Shown: positions 1-11,253, counted from the first letter of the stretch. The stretch is DNA of 64,000 bases from Actinomycetota bacterium (GCA_005888335.1 VAWY01000024.1:13290-77289), one strand, 5' to 3'. Notes: generated from the letters alone by a model not told the origin. Translations and numbers: made by a program.

Positions 1-286
1 GCGGCGCGACGACCGCGCGCACCGTGCGACCCACCCACTCGGCGACCGCCTCGCCGGGCGGCGTGAAGGCGGCAGCGACGACGAGCGCACAGGTCGCCGC
101 GGCGACCGCGACCGAGCGGCGGCGGTGTGCCCCGCGAAGGCTGCCGGGCGAGCGATCGGCCTCCGGGCGCGCCGCGTGCGCCGCCGCGACGAGGCGCCAC
201 GCTCGGCCGCGCGCCTCGCCTTCGCCCGGCGCGGGCAGCCCCGCGAGGCGGTCGGCCGGAGGGCGCAGGTGCCGGCGACGCGTCAT
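1..286 (-). CDS. Partial anti-sigma-like single-pass membrane protein
   Basis: Start ATG at 286 overlaps the TGA of the sigma factor gene (ATGA), so the two are translationally coupled. The gene runs off the left edge; about 95 codons are visible. The N-terminal part is Arg/Ala-rich and hydrophilic. A single hydrophobic segment follows at about residues 60-75, and then a motif TPPGEAVAEWVGR. Short proteins of this plan directly downstream of ECF sigma factors in Thermoleophilia are usually small membrane-anchored partners, possibly anti-sigma factors. That role is inferred from position and topology; no zinc-finger HxxxCxxC motif is visible in the part present. Confidence 0.6.
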   Translation of the reverse strand, partial: MTRRRHLRPPADRLAGLPAPGEGEARGRAWRLVAAAHAARPEADRSPGSLRGAHRRRSVAVAAATCALVVAAAFTPPGEAVAEWVGRTVRAVVAP

Positions 287-858
287 CGCGCCTCCCGCGC
301 CCATGACTCGAGCGCGTCGAGGCCGCGGCGCAGCCGCGAGTTGACGGTCCCGCGCGGCAGCTCGAGCAGCGCGGCGATCTCGCCCGGCGTCAGGCCCAGG
401 ACATGGCGCAGCACGACGACGACGCGCTGCGGCTCGGGCAAGCCTGCCAGCGCGCCGGACAGGTCGCCGGGGTCGGGCGGATCCTCGTGCGCGGCCATGG
501 CGAGCGCCTCGTCGCCGACCTCGCGCCGCAGCGACCGGGCGCGGACGGCGTCGATCGCCCGGCGGGCGACGATCGTGCGCAGCCACGGGGCCAGCGGCCG
601 CCGGCGGTCGAAGCGGTCGAGCGCCGCGACGGCGGCCAGGAACGCCTCCTGGGCGATGTCCTCGGCGGCCTGGTCGTCGCGGACGATGAACCAGGCCGCG
701 CGGTAGGCGGCGGGCCAGTGCGCGCGGAAGAGCGCCTCGAGCGCGGCCGCGTCGCCGCGCTGCGCTGCCCGGACGAGCGCGCGCTCGCGCGACAGCGACA
801 CCCTCACGGGCGCCGACGCGCCAACTTGACGCAGCGTTCCGACGCTCGCCTGGGCCAG
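283..858 (-). CDS. ECF-type RNA polymerase sigma factor
   Basis: Region 2 is recognisable (AAWFIVRDDQAAEDIAQEAFLA, then RRPLAPWLRTIVARRAIDAVR). Region 4 has a helix-turn-helix, LTPGEIAALLELPRGTVNSRLRRGLD. This is the two-domain layout of extracytoplasmic-function sigma-70 proteins, about 175-190 residues. The best ribosome site (AAGGAGG at 866-872) lies 7 nt before an in-frame CTG at 858, which I take as the start. A GTG at 807 is the alternative and would give 174 residues. It is coupled by ATGA to a small membrane protein at 286, the usual sigma/anti-sigma order. Its target promoters cannot be read from the window. Confidence 0.85.
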   Translation of the reverse strand: MAQASVGTLRQVGASAPVRVSLSRERALVRAAQRGDAAALEALFRAHWPAAYRAAWFIVRDDQAAEDIAQEAFLAAVAALDRFDRRRPLAPWLRTIVARRAIDAVRARSLRREVGDEALAMAAHEDPPDPGDLSGALAGLPEPQRVVVVLRHVLGLTPGEIAALLELPRGTVNSRLRRGLDALESWAREAR

Positions 859-865
859 TGCGGTT

Positions 866-872
866 CCTCCTT
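866..872 (-). promoter_or_regulatory. Ribosome binding site before a CTG start
   Basis: On the minus strand this reads AAGGAGG, a near-perfect Shine-Dalgarno, 7 nt from CTG at 858 in the sigma-factor frame. No ATG, GTG or TTG is placed correctly for it, which is why CTG is preferred as start. Confidence 0.55.
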
Positions 873-1105
873 CCACGGCAACGCTACCCGGACCAGTACG
901 AGCGCCGGGGGCCCCGAGGTCCCGTCCGCCCGCGGACAACTCTTCGCGGAGCTTCACGGGCTCTTGACCTCGTCTTGAGGGAGGGGCCTCAACATGCCCC
1001 CTGCGTTCCTCCTCCCACACGAACGCCCGCACGGCGGCCCGCCGGCTCCACATACGACCCTGACCCAGTCACGAGCCGGCGGGGCCGCCGTGCATATCCC
1101 TTCTC

Positions 1106-2566
1106 TCAGGCCAGCATCGACGTTCCCGTCATCTCCGGCGGCTGCTCCATGCCGAGCAGCTCGAGCACCGTGGGCGCGACGTCGGCCAGGATGCCCTCCT
1201 CGCGGACCGCGACCTCGTTCGAGGTCACGACGAACGGCACGGGGTTCAGCGAGTGCGCCGTGTTCGGCGAGCCGTCGGGCTCGAGCATGTGGTCGGCGTT
1301 GCCGTGGTCCGAGGTGATGACGCAGACGCCGCCTGTGGCGGACACGGCCGCGACGACCTCGCCGAGCCAGCGGTCCACGGTCTCGACGGCCTCGACGGCC
1401 GCGGGGATCGACCCGGTGTGACCGACCATGTCGGCGTTGGCGAAGTTGATGATCCCGAAGGCGAACTCACCGCCGCTCCACGCGTCGCAGAACGTGCGGG
1501 CGGCCTCCGGCGCGCTCATCGCCGGCTTGTGGTCGTAGGTGGGCACGTCGCGCGGGGACGGGACGAGGTCGCGCTCCTCCCCCGGCTCGGGGTCCTCCTC
1601 GCCGCCCGCGAAGAAGTACGTCACGTGCGGGTACTTCTCGGTCTCGGCCACGTGCAGCTGGCGCTTGCCCGCCCGGGCGATCAGCGCCGGCAGCGTCACC
1701 GGCGGGCGCTCCGGGGGGAACGCGACCGGGAAGGTCCAGTCCTCGTCGTACTCGGTCAGCGTCGTGATGCGGTCGACGGCATCGCTCAGCGCGGCGACGA
1801 TCTGGCGCATCCGGTCGGGCCGGAAGTTGAAGGTGATGACGCTGTCGCCGGAGCGGATGCGGCCCTCGTCGCCGACGAGCGTCGGCTCGATGAACTCGTC
1901 GGTCTCGCCGCGCTCGTAGGCGGCCTGGACGGCGGCGACCGCCGTCGGCGCCGTGTGCTCCGCGCGTCCGTGGACAAGCGCGTCGAAGGCCTTCTGCGTG
2001 CGCTCGGCCCGGCCGTCGCGGTCCATGCCGTAGTAGCGACCCGTCACGGTGGCGACGCGGCCGAAGCCCGCCGACTCGACGCGCTCGAGGTAGCCCGCGC
2101 CCGCGGTCGGCGACGTGTCGCGGCCGTCGGTGAAGGCGTGGATGACGAGGTCCGGGACGGCGCGCTCGCCGGCCACGGCGATCAAGGCCTCGAGGTGCTC
2201 GAGCGAGGAGTGCACGCCGCCGTCGCTGACCAGGCCGACGAGGTGCACGCGCGGCGCGTCGCTCATCGCGGCGATGAGCACCTCGTTGCGCGCGAAGCTG
2301 CCGTCGGCCACGGCGTCGTCGATGCGCTTGAGGTCCTGGCGGACGACCGCGCCGGCGCCGAGGTTGAGGTGCCCGACCTCGGAGTTGCCCATCTGCCCGG
2401 GCGGAAGCCCGACGTCCTCGCCGCTCGTGCGCAGCCGGCCGTGGGGATAGTCCTGCCACAGCCGGTCCATGACGGGCGTGTCGGCCAGCGCGACGGCGTT
2501 GCCCGGGCCCTCCGGGGCCAGCCCCCAACCGTCGAGGACGACGAGGCAGACCGACGGAACGCTCAT
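1106..2566 (-). CDS. gpmI: 2,3-bisphosphoglycerate-independent phosphoglycerate mutase
   Basis: Converts 3-phosphoglycerate to 2-phosphoglycerate in the cytosol using two Mn ions. 486 residues, close to the 500-515 usual for the family. The N-terminal metal motif LVVLDGWG is at residues 8-15 and the nucleophile Ser62 lies in MGNSEVGH. The C-terminal alkaline-phosphatase-like motifs are present: NFANADMVGHTG, ITSDHGNAD and NTAHSLNPVPFV. It is the last gene of the minus-strand operon gap-pgk-tpiA-gpmI. A 55-bp gap separates it from tpiA, whereas the three upstream genes overlap. Start ATG at 2566. Confidence 0.97.
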   Translation of the reverse strand: MSVPSVCLVVLDGWGLAPEGPGNAVALADTPVMDRLWQDYPHGRLRTSGEDVGLPPGQMGNSEVGHLNLGAGAVVRQDLKRIDDAVADGSFARNEVLIAAMSDAPRVHLVGLVSDGGVHSSLEHLEALIAVAGERAVPDLVIHAFTDGRDTSPTAGAGYLERVESAGFGRVATVTGRYYGMDRDGRAERTQKAFDALVHGRAEHTAPTAVAAVQAAYERGETDEFIEPTLVGDEGRIRSGDSVITFNFRPDRMRQIVAALSDAVDRITTLTEYDEDWTFPVAFPPERPPVTLPALIARAGKRQLHVAETEKYPHVTYFFAGGEEDPEPGEERDLVPSPRDVPTYDHKPAMSAPEAARTFCDAWSGGEFAFGIINFANADMVGHTGSIPAAVEAVETVDRWLGEVVAAVSATGGVCVITSDHGNADHMLEPDGSPNTAHSLNPVPFVVTSNEVAVREEGILADVAPTVLELLGMEQPPEMTGTSMLA

Positions 2567-2621
2567 ATCGCCATCACCGCGCGCGAACGAAGTTCGCGCA
2601 ACCGACGCGAAGCATCGGCGC

Positions 2622-3352
2622 TCATGCGAGCGCGATGATCGCGGCGAAGTCGTCGGGGTCGAGCGATGCGCCGCCGACCAGCCCGCCGTCGCAGTCGGGC
2701 AGCGCGAGCAGCTCGCCCGCGTTGTCGGGCTTCATCGACCCGCCGTAGAGGATCCGCACGCGCTGGGCGGCGTCCTTCGACCGGTCCCCGACGAGCGCGC
2801 GGCAGAACCCGAGCGCGTCCTGCGCCTGCTCGGGCGTGGCCACCTTCCCCGTCCCGATCGCCCAGATCGGCTCGTACGCGATGACGACGTCGGCGAGCCG
2901 GTCCGCCGCGACCTCGCGCAGCCCCTCTTGGACCTGGTGGCGCAGCTTGCGCTCGGTGTCGCCCGCCTCGCGCTCGTCCTCGGTCTCGCCGACACAGAGG
3001 ATCGGCACCAGCCCGGCCGCGAGCGCGGCCGGGACCTTGTGCGAGAGCGCGCGGTCGGTCTCGTTGAAGTACTGGCGGCGCTCGGAGTGGCCGAGCACGA
3101 CACCGTCGATCCGCAGCTCGACGAGCATCGGCGCCGAGATCTCGCCGGTGAACGCGCCGCTCGGCTTCTCGTGCATGTTCTGCGCGTAGACGGCGACGCC
3201 GTTGGACGCCCCGCGCGCGGCCGCCAGCGCGGTGAACGGCACGCACACGGCGACGTCGACGCCCTCGCGGGGGCGCACCGCGGCGAGGAACTCGCGCGCC
3301 TCCGCCTGCGTCTTGTGCATCTTCCAGTTGCCGGCGATGAGCGGGGTGCGCG

Positions 3353-3356
<4 letters not shown>
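2622..3356 (-). CDS. tpiA: Triosephosphate isomerase
   Basis: Interconverts dihydroxyacetone phosphate and glyceraldehyde-3-phosphate. 244 residues, normal length. The TIM-barrel catalytic set is complete: Lys in GNWKMHK near the N-terminus, His in LGHSERRQYF, and Glu in AYEPIWAIGTGK, followed by the phosphate-binding ILYGGSMKPDN and LVGGASLDPDDF. Start ATG at 3356 overlaps the pgk stop codon (ATGA), so translation is coupled within the operon. Confidence 0.97.
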
Positions 3357-5544
<2,188 letters not shown>

Positions 5545-5554
5545 CTAGCGGACG

Positions 5555-5914
5555 TCAGGGCGATACCACTTCGACGCGAAGCCCGTCGGGATCGCGCAAA
5601 AACGCTGCGTAGCAGCGCGGGCCGTACTGCGGCCGCGGCCCGGGCGGCCCGTCGTCGGCGCCCCCGTTGGCCACGCCGGCCGCGTGGGCGGCGTCGACCG
5701 CCGGCCGCCCGGCGGCGCGCAGCGCGACGTGCCCGTAGCCCGGCGCCGGCGGCCGGCCGCGCGCGACGATCCACAGCAGCGGCTCATCGCGGCCGTAGGC
5801 GACCGCGCCCGGCCCGTCGTGCAGGCGCCGCGCGCCCAGCGCGAACAGGACCGCGTCGTAGAAGCGCGCAGAGCGCGCCAGGTCGCTGACCTCGAAGCCC
5901 AGGTGGGCGATCAT
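5555..5914 (-). CDS. VOC (glyoxalase/dioxygenase fold) protein
   Basis: 119 residues, one VOC module pair. It begins IAHLGFEVSDLARSARFYDAVL, with the metal-ligand His near residue 4, and ends AAFLRDPDGLRVEVVSP, with the usual C-terminal Glu ligand. Family members include lyases, dioxygenases and resistance proteins, so the substrate cannot be named. Start ATG at 5914 overlaps the stop of the upstream hydrolase-cyclase gene (ATGA); the two are very likely co-translated. Confidence 0.85.
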   Translation of the reverse strand: MIAHLGFEVSDLARSARFYDAVLFALGARRLHDGPGAVAYGRDEPLLWIVARGRPPAPGYGHVALRAAGRPAVDAAHAAGVANGGADDGPPGPRPQYGPRCYAAFLRDPDGLRVEVVSP

Positions 5915-7236
5915 GGCGCCGCCGCGTAGAGCTCCCACTCGCCCGGCACGCCCTTGAGCGCGCGCGCCCCGCGCGGCGTCAGCGTCAGCCCCGAGCCGGC
6001 CACCAGGTCGGCGACGGTCCGCGAGACCAGCACCTCGTTGGGCGCTGCCTGCGCCATCACCCGCGCGGCGATGTGCACGGCGATGCCGCTGACGTCCCCG
6101 TCCTCGCGCTCGACCTCTCCGGTGTGCACGCCGGCGCGCAGCTGCAGCCCCGCCGCCGCCGACCCGTCGGCGACCGCCAGCGCGCAGCGGATCGCCCGCG
6201 CCGGGCCGTCGAAGTCGGCCAGGAAGCCGTCGCCGAGCGTCTTGACCTCGCGCCCGCCGTGGCGCGCCAGCTGCGCGCGCACGAACGCCCGGTGCTCGTC
6301 GAGGGCGCGCGACCACGCGCGGTCGCCGAGCCGCGCGGCCTGCTCGGTGGAGCCGACGATGTCGGTGAACAGCACGGTGGCGAGGACGCGCTCTGCGGCG
6401 GCGGCCGGGCGGGCGAGGCCGAGGAACTCCTCGATCTCGGCGAGCACCCCGTCCGCGTCCCCCGCCGGGAGGAACTGGTCGCGCCCGGGGACCTCGACGA
6501 GCCGCGCGCCGGGGATGTGCTCGGCGACGTAGCGGGAGTGACGCGGATCGACCGCCTGGTTGTCGCGGCGGAAGATGACGAGCGTGGGCACGCGGATGAG
6601 CGGGAGCAGTGCGCGGACGTCCTGCTCGCCGATCGTGCGCTGCGTGGGGCGCACCGCGCCGGGGGAGACCGCGAGGCGCTCGAGGCGCCCGTACCACTCG
6701 ACGAACGCCGGATCGCCAGCCAGCGACGGCGCGATCACCTCGGCCGTCGCCGCCTCGCCCCAGTGCCAGTACATGTTCTCGACCCACTCGCCGCGCTGGT
6801 CGGCGTCGAACCCCCACGGGTAGTCCTCGTCGGTCAGAAAGCGCGGGATCGGCGAGTAGAGCACGAGGGCCTCGACCTGCTCGGGGTGCGTTCCGGCGAA
6901 CACCGAGGCGAGCGCCGTGCCCTCGGTCTCGGCGAGGACCGTGACCTGCTGCGCGCCGACCGCGGACAGGACGGCGCGCACGTCATCCATCTGCTCTTCC
7001 AGGGGTGCGAAGGGCAGGCGGTCCGACATTCCGCTGCCGCGGCGGTCGAGGAGGATCAGCCGGCTGAACGACGCGAGGCGCCGCAGCGCGGACGCGACGT
7101 GCGGCTCCGCCCAGAGGTGCTCGATCGCGGCGATCCACGACGTGATGAAGAGCAGGTCGCGCGGGCCGTCGCCCACGACCTGGTAGGCGATGTGCACGCG
7201 GCCGTTGCGGGCGTAGCGGGTGCGGGGGACGTCCAT
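5911..7236 (-). CDS. Alpha/beta-hydrolase fused to class III adenylate/guanylate cyclase domain
   Basis: 441 residues. Residues 1 to about 270 form an alpha/beta-hydrolase domain (RYARNGRVHIAYQVVGDGPRD, LLDRRGSGMSDR, LVLYSPIPRF). A class III cyclase catalytic domain follows from about 285 (VLATVLFTDIVGSTEQAARLGDRAW, VKTLGDGFLADF, LRAGVHTGEVE, VSGIAVHIAARV). The metal-binding Asp residues of the cyclase are present (FTDIVGS and GDG). The hydrolase nucleophile elbow, normally GxSxG, reads AETEG with Thr in the Ser position, so hydrolysis is doubtful and the domain may be a sensor. Proteins of this fused type are common in actinobacteria. Downstream gene: VOC protein, overlapping. Confidence 0.88.
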   Translation of the reverse strand: MDVPRTRYARNGRVHIAYQVVGDGPRDLLFITSWIAAIEHLWAEPHVASALRRLASFSRLILLDRRGSGMSDRLPFAPLEEQMDDVRAVLSAVGAQQVTVLAETEGTALASVFAGTHPEQVEALVLYSPIPRFLTDEDYPWGFDADQRGEWVENMYWHWGEAATAEVIAPSLAGDPAFVEWYGRLERLAVSPGAVRPTQRTIGEQDVRALLPLIRVPTLVIFRRDNQAVDPRHSRYVAEHIPGARLVEVPGRDQFLPAGDADGVLAEIEEFLGLARPAAAAERVLATVLFTDIVGSTEQAARLGDRAWSRALDEHRAFVRAQLARHGGREVKTLGDGFLADFDGPARAIRCALAVADGSAAAGLQLRAGVHTGEVEREDGDVSGIAVHIAARVMAQAAPNEVLVSRTVADLVAGSGLTLTPRGARALKGVPGEWELYAAAP

Positions 7237-7404
7237 CGCGGGGCGAGTATGGCCGGTGCGAGGGTCCGCAGGATCCGCCGCGAGACCTCGCGCCCAGCCC
7301 CTGCAGATGCTGACGATCAGACCGCCAGCGAGTGCCTACCGAGGATGCGCTTTTGGCGAAACACTCGCCGCGTCCATTTCTATTCCCAACAGGACGAGGT
7401 CAGC

Positions 7405-8070
7405 ATGGACGTCACACATATGAGGCGCTGGGCAGCGATGGGGGCCGTGCTGTCGGCGCTCTCGCTGGTCGGCGCGGCACCGATCTCCCTCGCCAAGGGT
7501 GGCGAGGCCGAGGCTGGCTCGGGCAAGGCGGCCGGTACTGAGGCCGAGGCCACCGCCCGGCACGGCGGCGGCAGCGGAGGCGGCGGCGGCGGCGGCGAGG
7601 CCGAGGCGACCGCACCCAAGGGCGGCGGCGAGGCCGAGGCCGGCACCGCGACCGCTGCGACGTTCACCATCCGCGCCGGCGGCGGTGGCGCGGGCGAGGT
7701 CGGCGCCGGCGGCGTCGGCGAGGTCGGCGCCGGCGGCGCCGCGGGCGAGGTCGGCGCCGGTGGCGGCGTCAAGCCCACCCCTGTCACTCCCGCCGCTCCG
7801 GCCGCTCCGGCCGCTCCCACCAGCAGCACTCCGGTCAGCACGACCGCCCCGACGACGCCGAGCGTTTCGAGCCCGGTGAGCAGCACTTCGCCGGCCCCCG
7901 AGGCCAGCGTCCAGCCGACCGCCGTGGTCACCGCGGCGCCCGTGGTGAAGACGCCCGTCGCGAAGAAGAAGACCACCGTCAAGAAGCGCACGAGCGTCAA
8001 GCGACACGCGCGCAAGCACCACCGCAAGGCGAAGCGCCACACCAAGCGCTCCGCGCACCGCGCGCGCTAG
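7405..8070 (+). CDS. Secreted Gly/Ala-rich protein with basic C-terminal tail
   Basis: 221 residues, no recognised family. An N-terminal signal peptide is seen: two Arg, then hydrophobic AAMGAVLSALSLVGAAPISLA, with cleavage likely before KGGEAEAG. Then come GGEAEA-type repeats, four GEVGAGG repeats, a Pro/Thr/Ser linker, and a Lys/Arg/His-rich tail (VAKKKTTVKKRTSVK, then HARKHHRKAKRHTK) that could bind acidic wall polymers or DNA. Start ATG at 7405 has AGGACGAGGT upstream; an ATG at 7420 is possible. A strong hairpin follows the stop codon. The function is unknown. Confidence 0.7.
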   Translation: MDVTHMRRWAAMGAVLSALSLVGAAPISLAKGGEAEAGSGKAAGTEAEATARHGGGSGGGGGGGEAEATAPKGGGEAEAGTATAATFTIRAGGGGAGEVGAGGVGEVGAGGAAGEVGAGGGVKPTPVTPAAPAAPAAPTSSTPVSTTAPTTPSVSSPVSSTSPAPEASVQPTAVVTAAPVVKTPVAKKKTTVKKRTSVKRHARKHHRKAKRHTKRSAHRAR

Positions 8071-8088
8071 CACCAGCGCCCACGTCGA

Positions 8089-8126
8089 GCGGGCCGCGGC
8101 CTTCCTCCGTCCTGGCCGCGGCCCGC
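8089..8126. terminator. Bidirectional hairpin terminator
   Basis: A perfect 13-bp inverted repeat: gcgggccgcggcc at 8089-8101 and its complement at 8114-8126, with a 12-nt loop. It lies between two convergent genes (stops at 8070 and 8134). No T-tract follows, as is common in high-GC actinobacteria. Confidence 0.8.
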
Positions 8127-8133
8127 CCGCGCT

Positions 8134-9075
8134 TCACGGCCCCTTCGGGGCCTTGTCGACGTCGCGGTGGGCGACGTCGACGTGCAGGTGGTCGCGCCCC
8201 GCGAACCGCCGCGCCAGCTCCTCGGCGATGCAGACCGACCGGTGGCGCCCGCCGGTGCAGCCGATCGCGACCGTCAGGTGCGCCTTGCCCTCGGCCACGT
8301 ACTCGGGCAGGACGAAGTCCAGCAGCGGCATCACGTGCTCGTAGAACGCGTCGAGCTTGCCCTCGCGCCCGACGTAGTCGATCACGCGCTGGTCGTGCCC
8401 GGTCAGCAGCCGCAGGTGGTGCACGTAGTGCGGGTTGGGCAGGAAGCGCACGTCGAAGACCAGGTCGGCGTCGCGCGGCGGCCCGTGCTTGAAGCCGAAC
8501 GACTGGAAGGTCACCGCCATGCGCCCGGTGATGTGGCGCGGCAGCAGCTCGTCGGCGATCCGCCGGCGCAGGCCGCGCGCGCTCAGCCCCGCGGTGTCGA
8601 TCACCAGGTCGGCGGCCGCCTTGAGCGGGTCGAGCACGGCGCGCTCGGCGGCGATCCCGGTCGGGACCGTCCCGGCCGGCGAGAGCGGGTGGCGCCGGCG
8701 CGTCTCCTTGTAGCGCGTCAGCAGGGTCTCCTCGTCGGCGTCGAGGAAGAGCACGCGATGGTGGATGCCGCTGTCCTCGAGCGCGTCGAGGACGTCGACG
8801 AGTGCGTCGAACAGCTCGCCGCCGCGCACGTCGGAGACGACCGCGGCGCGCTCGACCTTCGAGCCCGGGTGCGCGAGCAGCTCGACCAGGCCGCGGATCA
8901 TCTCCGGCGGGAGGTTGTCGACGCAGAAGTAGCCGGCGTCCTCGAAGACCTGCATCGCCGTCGACTTCCCCGCTCCCGAGAACCCGGTGATGACCACGAG
9001 GTCCTGGAGCCGCGGCTCGGACTGCGGCTCGCCGGGGACGTCGGGATCGGCGTCGGCGGGGTGCGTGGCCGCCAT
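8134..9075 (-). CDS. rapZ: RapZ-family nucleotide-binding protein
   Basis: 313 residues, family length about 290-310. Walker A VVITGFSGAGKST is at about residues 27-39, the conserved DAGYFCVDNLPPEMI follows, and the C-terminal domain carries VTFQSFGFKHGPP, DVRFLPNPHYV and the hallmark GCTGGRHRSVCIAEEL. In enterobacteria RapZ is an RNA adaptor for GlmZ decay; in Gram-positives the YvcJ-type homologue hydrolyses GTP and has a less clear role. It follows uvrC by 38 bp on the same strand. The usual downstream yvcK and whiA are absent. Start ATG at 9075. Confidence 0.95.
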   Translation of the reverse strand: MAATHPADADPDVPGEPQSEPRLQDLVVITGFSGAGKSTAMQVFEDAGYFCVDNLPPEMIRGLVELLAHPGSKVERAAVVSDVRGGELFDALVDVLDALEDSGIHHRVLFLDADEETLLTRYKETRRRHPLSPAGTVPTGIAAERAVLDPLKAAADLVIDTAGLSARGLRRRIADELLPRHITGRMAVTFQSFGFKHGPPRDADLVFDVRFLPNPHYVHHLRLLTGHDQRVIDYVGREGKLDAFYEHVMPLLDFVLPEYVAEGKAHLTVAIGCTGGRHRSVCIAEELARRFAGRDHLHVDVAHRDVDKAPKGP

Positions 9076-9113
9076 GTCGATCCCTATTGTGCCGCGCCCG
9101 GCGGTCGCGCTGG

Positions 9114-10973
9114 TTACCCGCTTGTTCTGTGCAACGAGGCGTAGAGCTCGCGGGCGACCTTGCCGGGCAGCCCGGGCACCGCCTCGAGCTCGGCGCGTGA
9201 CGCGCCCAGGAAGGCCTCCGGGGAGCCGAAGTGCTGGAGGATCGCGCGCTTGCGCGCCGGCCCGACCCCCGGCAGCTCGTCGAGCACCGACGCGGTCATG
9301 GCGCGGTCGCGGCGCGAGCGGTGGTGGGTGATCGCGAAGCGATGCGCCTCGTCGCGCACGCGCTGCAGCAGCTGGAGCTCCGGCGTGTCGTGCGCCAGGC
9401 GCAGCGGCTGGGCCACCCCGGGCAGGAAGACCTCCTCGATGCGCTTGGCCAGCGAGACGACCGTCACCCCGCGCTCGCGGAAGCCGCCCAGCGGCTCGAG
9501 GCCGGCGCCGAGCTGCCCGCGCCCGCCGTCGATGACGATGACGTTGGGCAGCGCCGCGAACGACGGGTCGTGCTGGGCGTCGTGCGGGGAGAGGTCGGCC
9601 TGGCGCTCCCACTGCGCGAAGCGCCGGCCGAGCACCTCGGCCATCGCGGCGAAGTCGTCGGCGCGGCCCTCGGGCAGCTCGCGCACGCGGAAGCGCCGGT
9701 AGTCGGACTTCTTGGGCGCCCCGCCCTCGAAGACGACCATCGACGCGACCTGCTGGGTGCCCATCAGGTGCGAGATGTCGAAGCACTCGATGCGCAGCGG
9801 CAGCGCGTCGAGGCCGAGCGCCTGCTGCAGGCCCTCCAGCGCCTCCGCGCGCTGCTGGCGGCGGCGCTCGACCTTCAGCCGCTCCTGGTCGAGCGCGAGC
9901 TTGGCGTTGCGCTCGGCGAGGTCGAGGATGCGGCGCTTGTCGCCGCGCTCGGCCATGCGCAGCTCGACCGCGGCGCGCCGGCGCAGCGACAGCGCCTCGG
10001 CGAGCTCGGGCCGCTCGCCGAGCTCGCGCTGGACGACGATCTGCGCCGGGATCGAGAGCGCGTCGGCGTAGTACTGCAGGACGAACTCCTCGATCACGTC
10101 GCCGAGCGGGCGCTCGCTCTCGTTGGCCAGGTAGAACGACTGGCGGTCCGAGAGCACGCCGTCGCGGATCTGGAAGACCTGCGCGTTGGCGTCGGCTCCG
10201 CTCACCGCGACGGCGACCGTGTCGAGCGTGCCGATCGCGGCCTTGGCCACGCGCTGGCGCTCGAGCAGGGCACGGACCGCGTTGAGGCGGTTGCGCTCGA
10301 GCGCAGCGGTCTCGTACTCCTGGTTGTCGGCGGCCTCGCGCATGCGCGCCTCGATGTCGCGCTCGATCTCGCGGTAGCGCCCCGAGAGGAAGGCGATCAC
10401 GCCGTCGATCGCCTCCATGTACTCCTCGCGGGTGACGTAGCCGACGCAGGGCGCCCCGCAGCGCTTGATGTAGTAGTCCAGGCAGGGCGAGCCCGAGCGG
10501 CGGCCGGGCTCCGGGCCCTGGCAGGAGCGGAACTGGAAGATCTTGCTCAGCACGTCGATCGTGCCGCGCGTCTTCTTGGCGTTCGAGTACGGGCCGAAGT
10601 AGCGGCGGTCGCGGCGGTGGCGCTCGCGCGTGAAGTAGACGCGCGGGTACTCCTCGTCCATCGAGATCGCGATGAACGGATAGGACTTGTCGTCGCGCAG
10701 GCGGATGTTGAAGCGCGGCTGGTACTGCTTGATGAAGTTCTGCTCCGCCAGCAGCGCCTCGGCCTCGGTGTTGACGGTGACGAACTGGATGTCGTCGATG
10801 AGGTCGCGCATCTCGACGTCGCCGCGGACGACGGAGTTCGAGAAGTGGCTGGCGACGCGCTTCTTGATCGACTTCGCCTTGCCGACATAGATGACCTTGC
10901 CGCGCTCGTCGCGGAAGAGGTAGACGCCCGGAACGTCGGGCAGGTTGCGGCGCTGGTCGGCGAGGCGAGGCAT
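9114..10973 (-). CDS. uvrC: Excinuclease ABC subunit C
   Basis: Makes both incisions in nucleotide excision repair with UvrAB. 619 residues, typical. Domain order: GIY-YIG nuclease (PDVPGVYLFRDERGKVIYVGKA, about 11-90), a Cys-rich segment with four Cys (CQGPEPG, CLDYYIKRCGAPC, about 155-180), a UVR UvrB-interaction motif (about 205-240), the RNase H-like endonuclease domain (LRIECFDISHLMGTQQVASMV, NVIVIDGGRGQL) and a C-terminal HhH pair (LDELPGVGPARKRAIL, LEAVPGLPGKVARELY). Start ATG at 10973. It probably forms an operon with rapZ. Confidence 0.97.
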   Translation of the reverse strand: MPRLADQRRNLPDVPGVYLFRDERGKVIYVGKAKSIKKRVASHFSNSVVRGDVEMRDLIDDIQFVTVNTEAEALLAEQNFIKQYQPRFNIRLRDDKSYPFIAISMDEEYPRVYFTRERHRRDRRYFGPYSNAKKTRGTIDVLSKIFQFRSCQGPEPGRRSGSPCLDYYIKRCGAPCVGYVTREEYMEAIDGVIAFLSGRYREIERDIEARMREAADNQEYETAALERNRLNAVRALLERQRVAKAAIGTLDTVAVAVSGADANAQVFQIRDGVLSDRQSFYLANESERPLGDVIEEFVLQYYADALSIPAQIVVQRELGERPELAEALSLRRRAAVELRMAERGDKRRILDLAERNAKLALDQERLKVERRRQQRAEALEGLQQALGLDALPLRIECFDISHLMGTQQVASMVVFEGGAPKKSDYRRFRVRELPEGRADDFAAMAEVLGRRFAQWERQADLSPHDAQHDPSFAALPNVIVIDGGRGQLGAGLEPLGGFRERGVTVVSLAKRIEEVFLPGVAQPLRLAHDTPELQLLQRVRDEAHRFAITHHRSRRDRAMTASVLDELPGVGPARKRAILQHFGSPEAFLGASRAELEAVPGLPGKVARELYASLHRTSG

Positions 10974-11016
10974 CCCCTCCGAATCTAGGATGCCTCGCCG
11001 CCGCCGGGAGTTCTCC

Positions 11017-11253
11017 TCAAGGCAGGAGGGTCTGGCTCTGCAGGGGCTCGGCGTCCTCGTCGGCCTGCACGGTCTTGTTGACCCGCAGCAGGTTGACGCG
11101 CGCACCGGTGATCACGATGCCGTCGCCCTTGCCCGTCCGCTTGGGCTGCCAGCAACCCAGCTCGACGACCTGGCCCGGGTGGTCGATCGGGCGCCCAGCG
11201 GGGGTCACCAAGGGGTGTCGGTGCAGGCCGCGCGCGGGCTCTCCTGCCGCCAA
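11017..11253 (-). CDS. Short hypothetical protein
   Basis: Up to 78 residues, or 63 if GTG at 11208 is used. Not recognised. The segment from VTPAGRPIDHPGQVVELG to NLLRVNKTVQADEDAE has natural residue composition and strongly G/C-ending codons, which favours real coding, whereas the first 15 residues look random. No signal peptide or membrane segment. It lies upstream of uvrC on the same strand, 43 bp away. Confidence 0.4.
   Translation of the reverse strand: MAAGEPARGLHRHPLVTPAGRPIDHPGQVVELGCWQPKRTGKGDGIVITGARVNLLRVNKTVQADEDAEPLQSQTLLP

Noticed and set aside
7500..7770. GGCGGC-rich low-complexity DNA as a possible regulatory repeat
   Set aside because: It lies inside an open frame with a signal peptide and is explained by Gly/Ala/Glu repeats in the protein.
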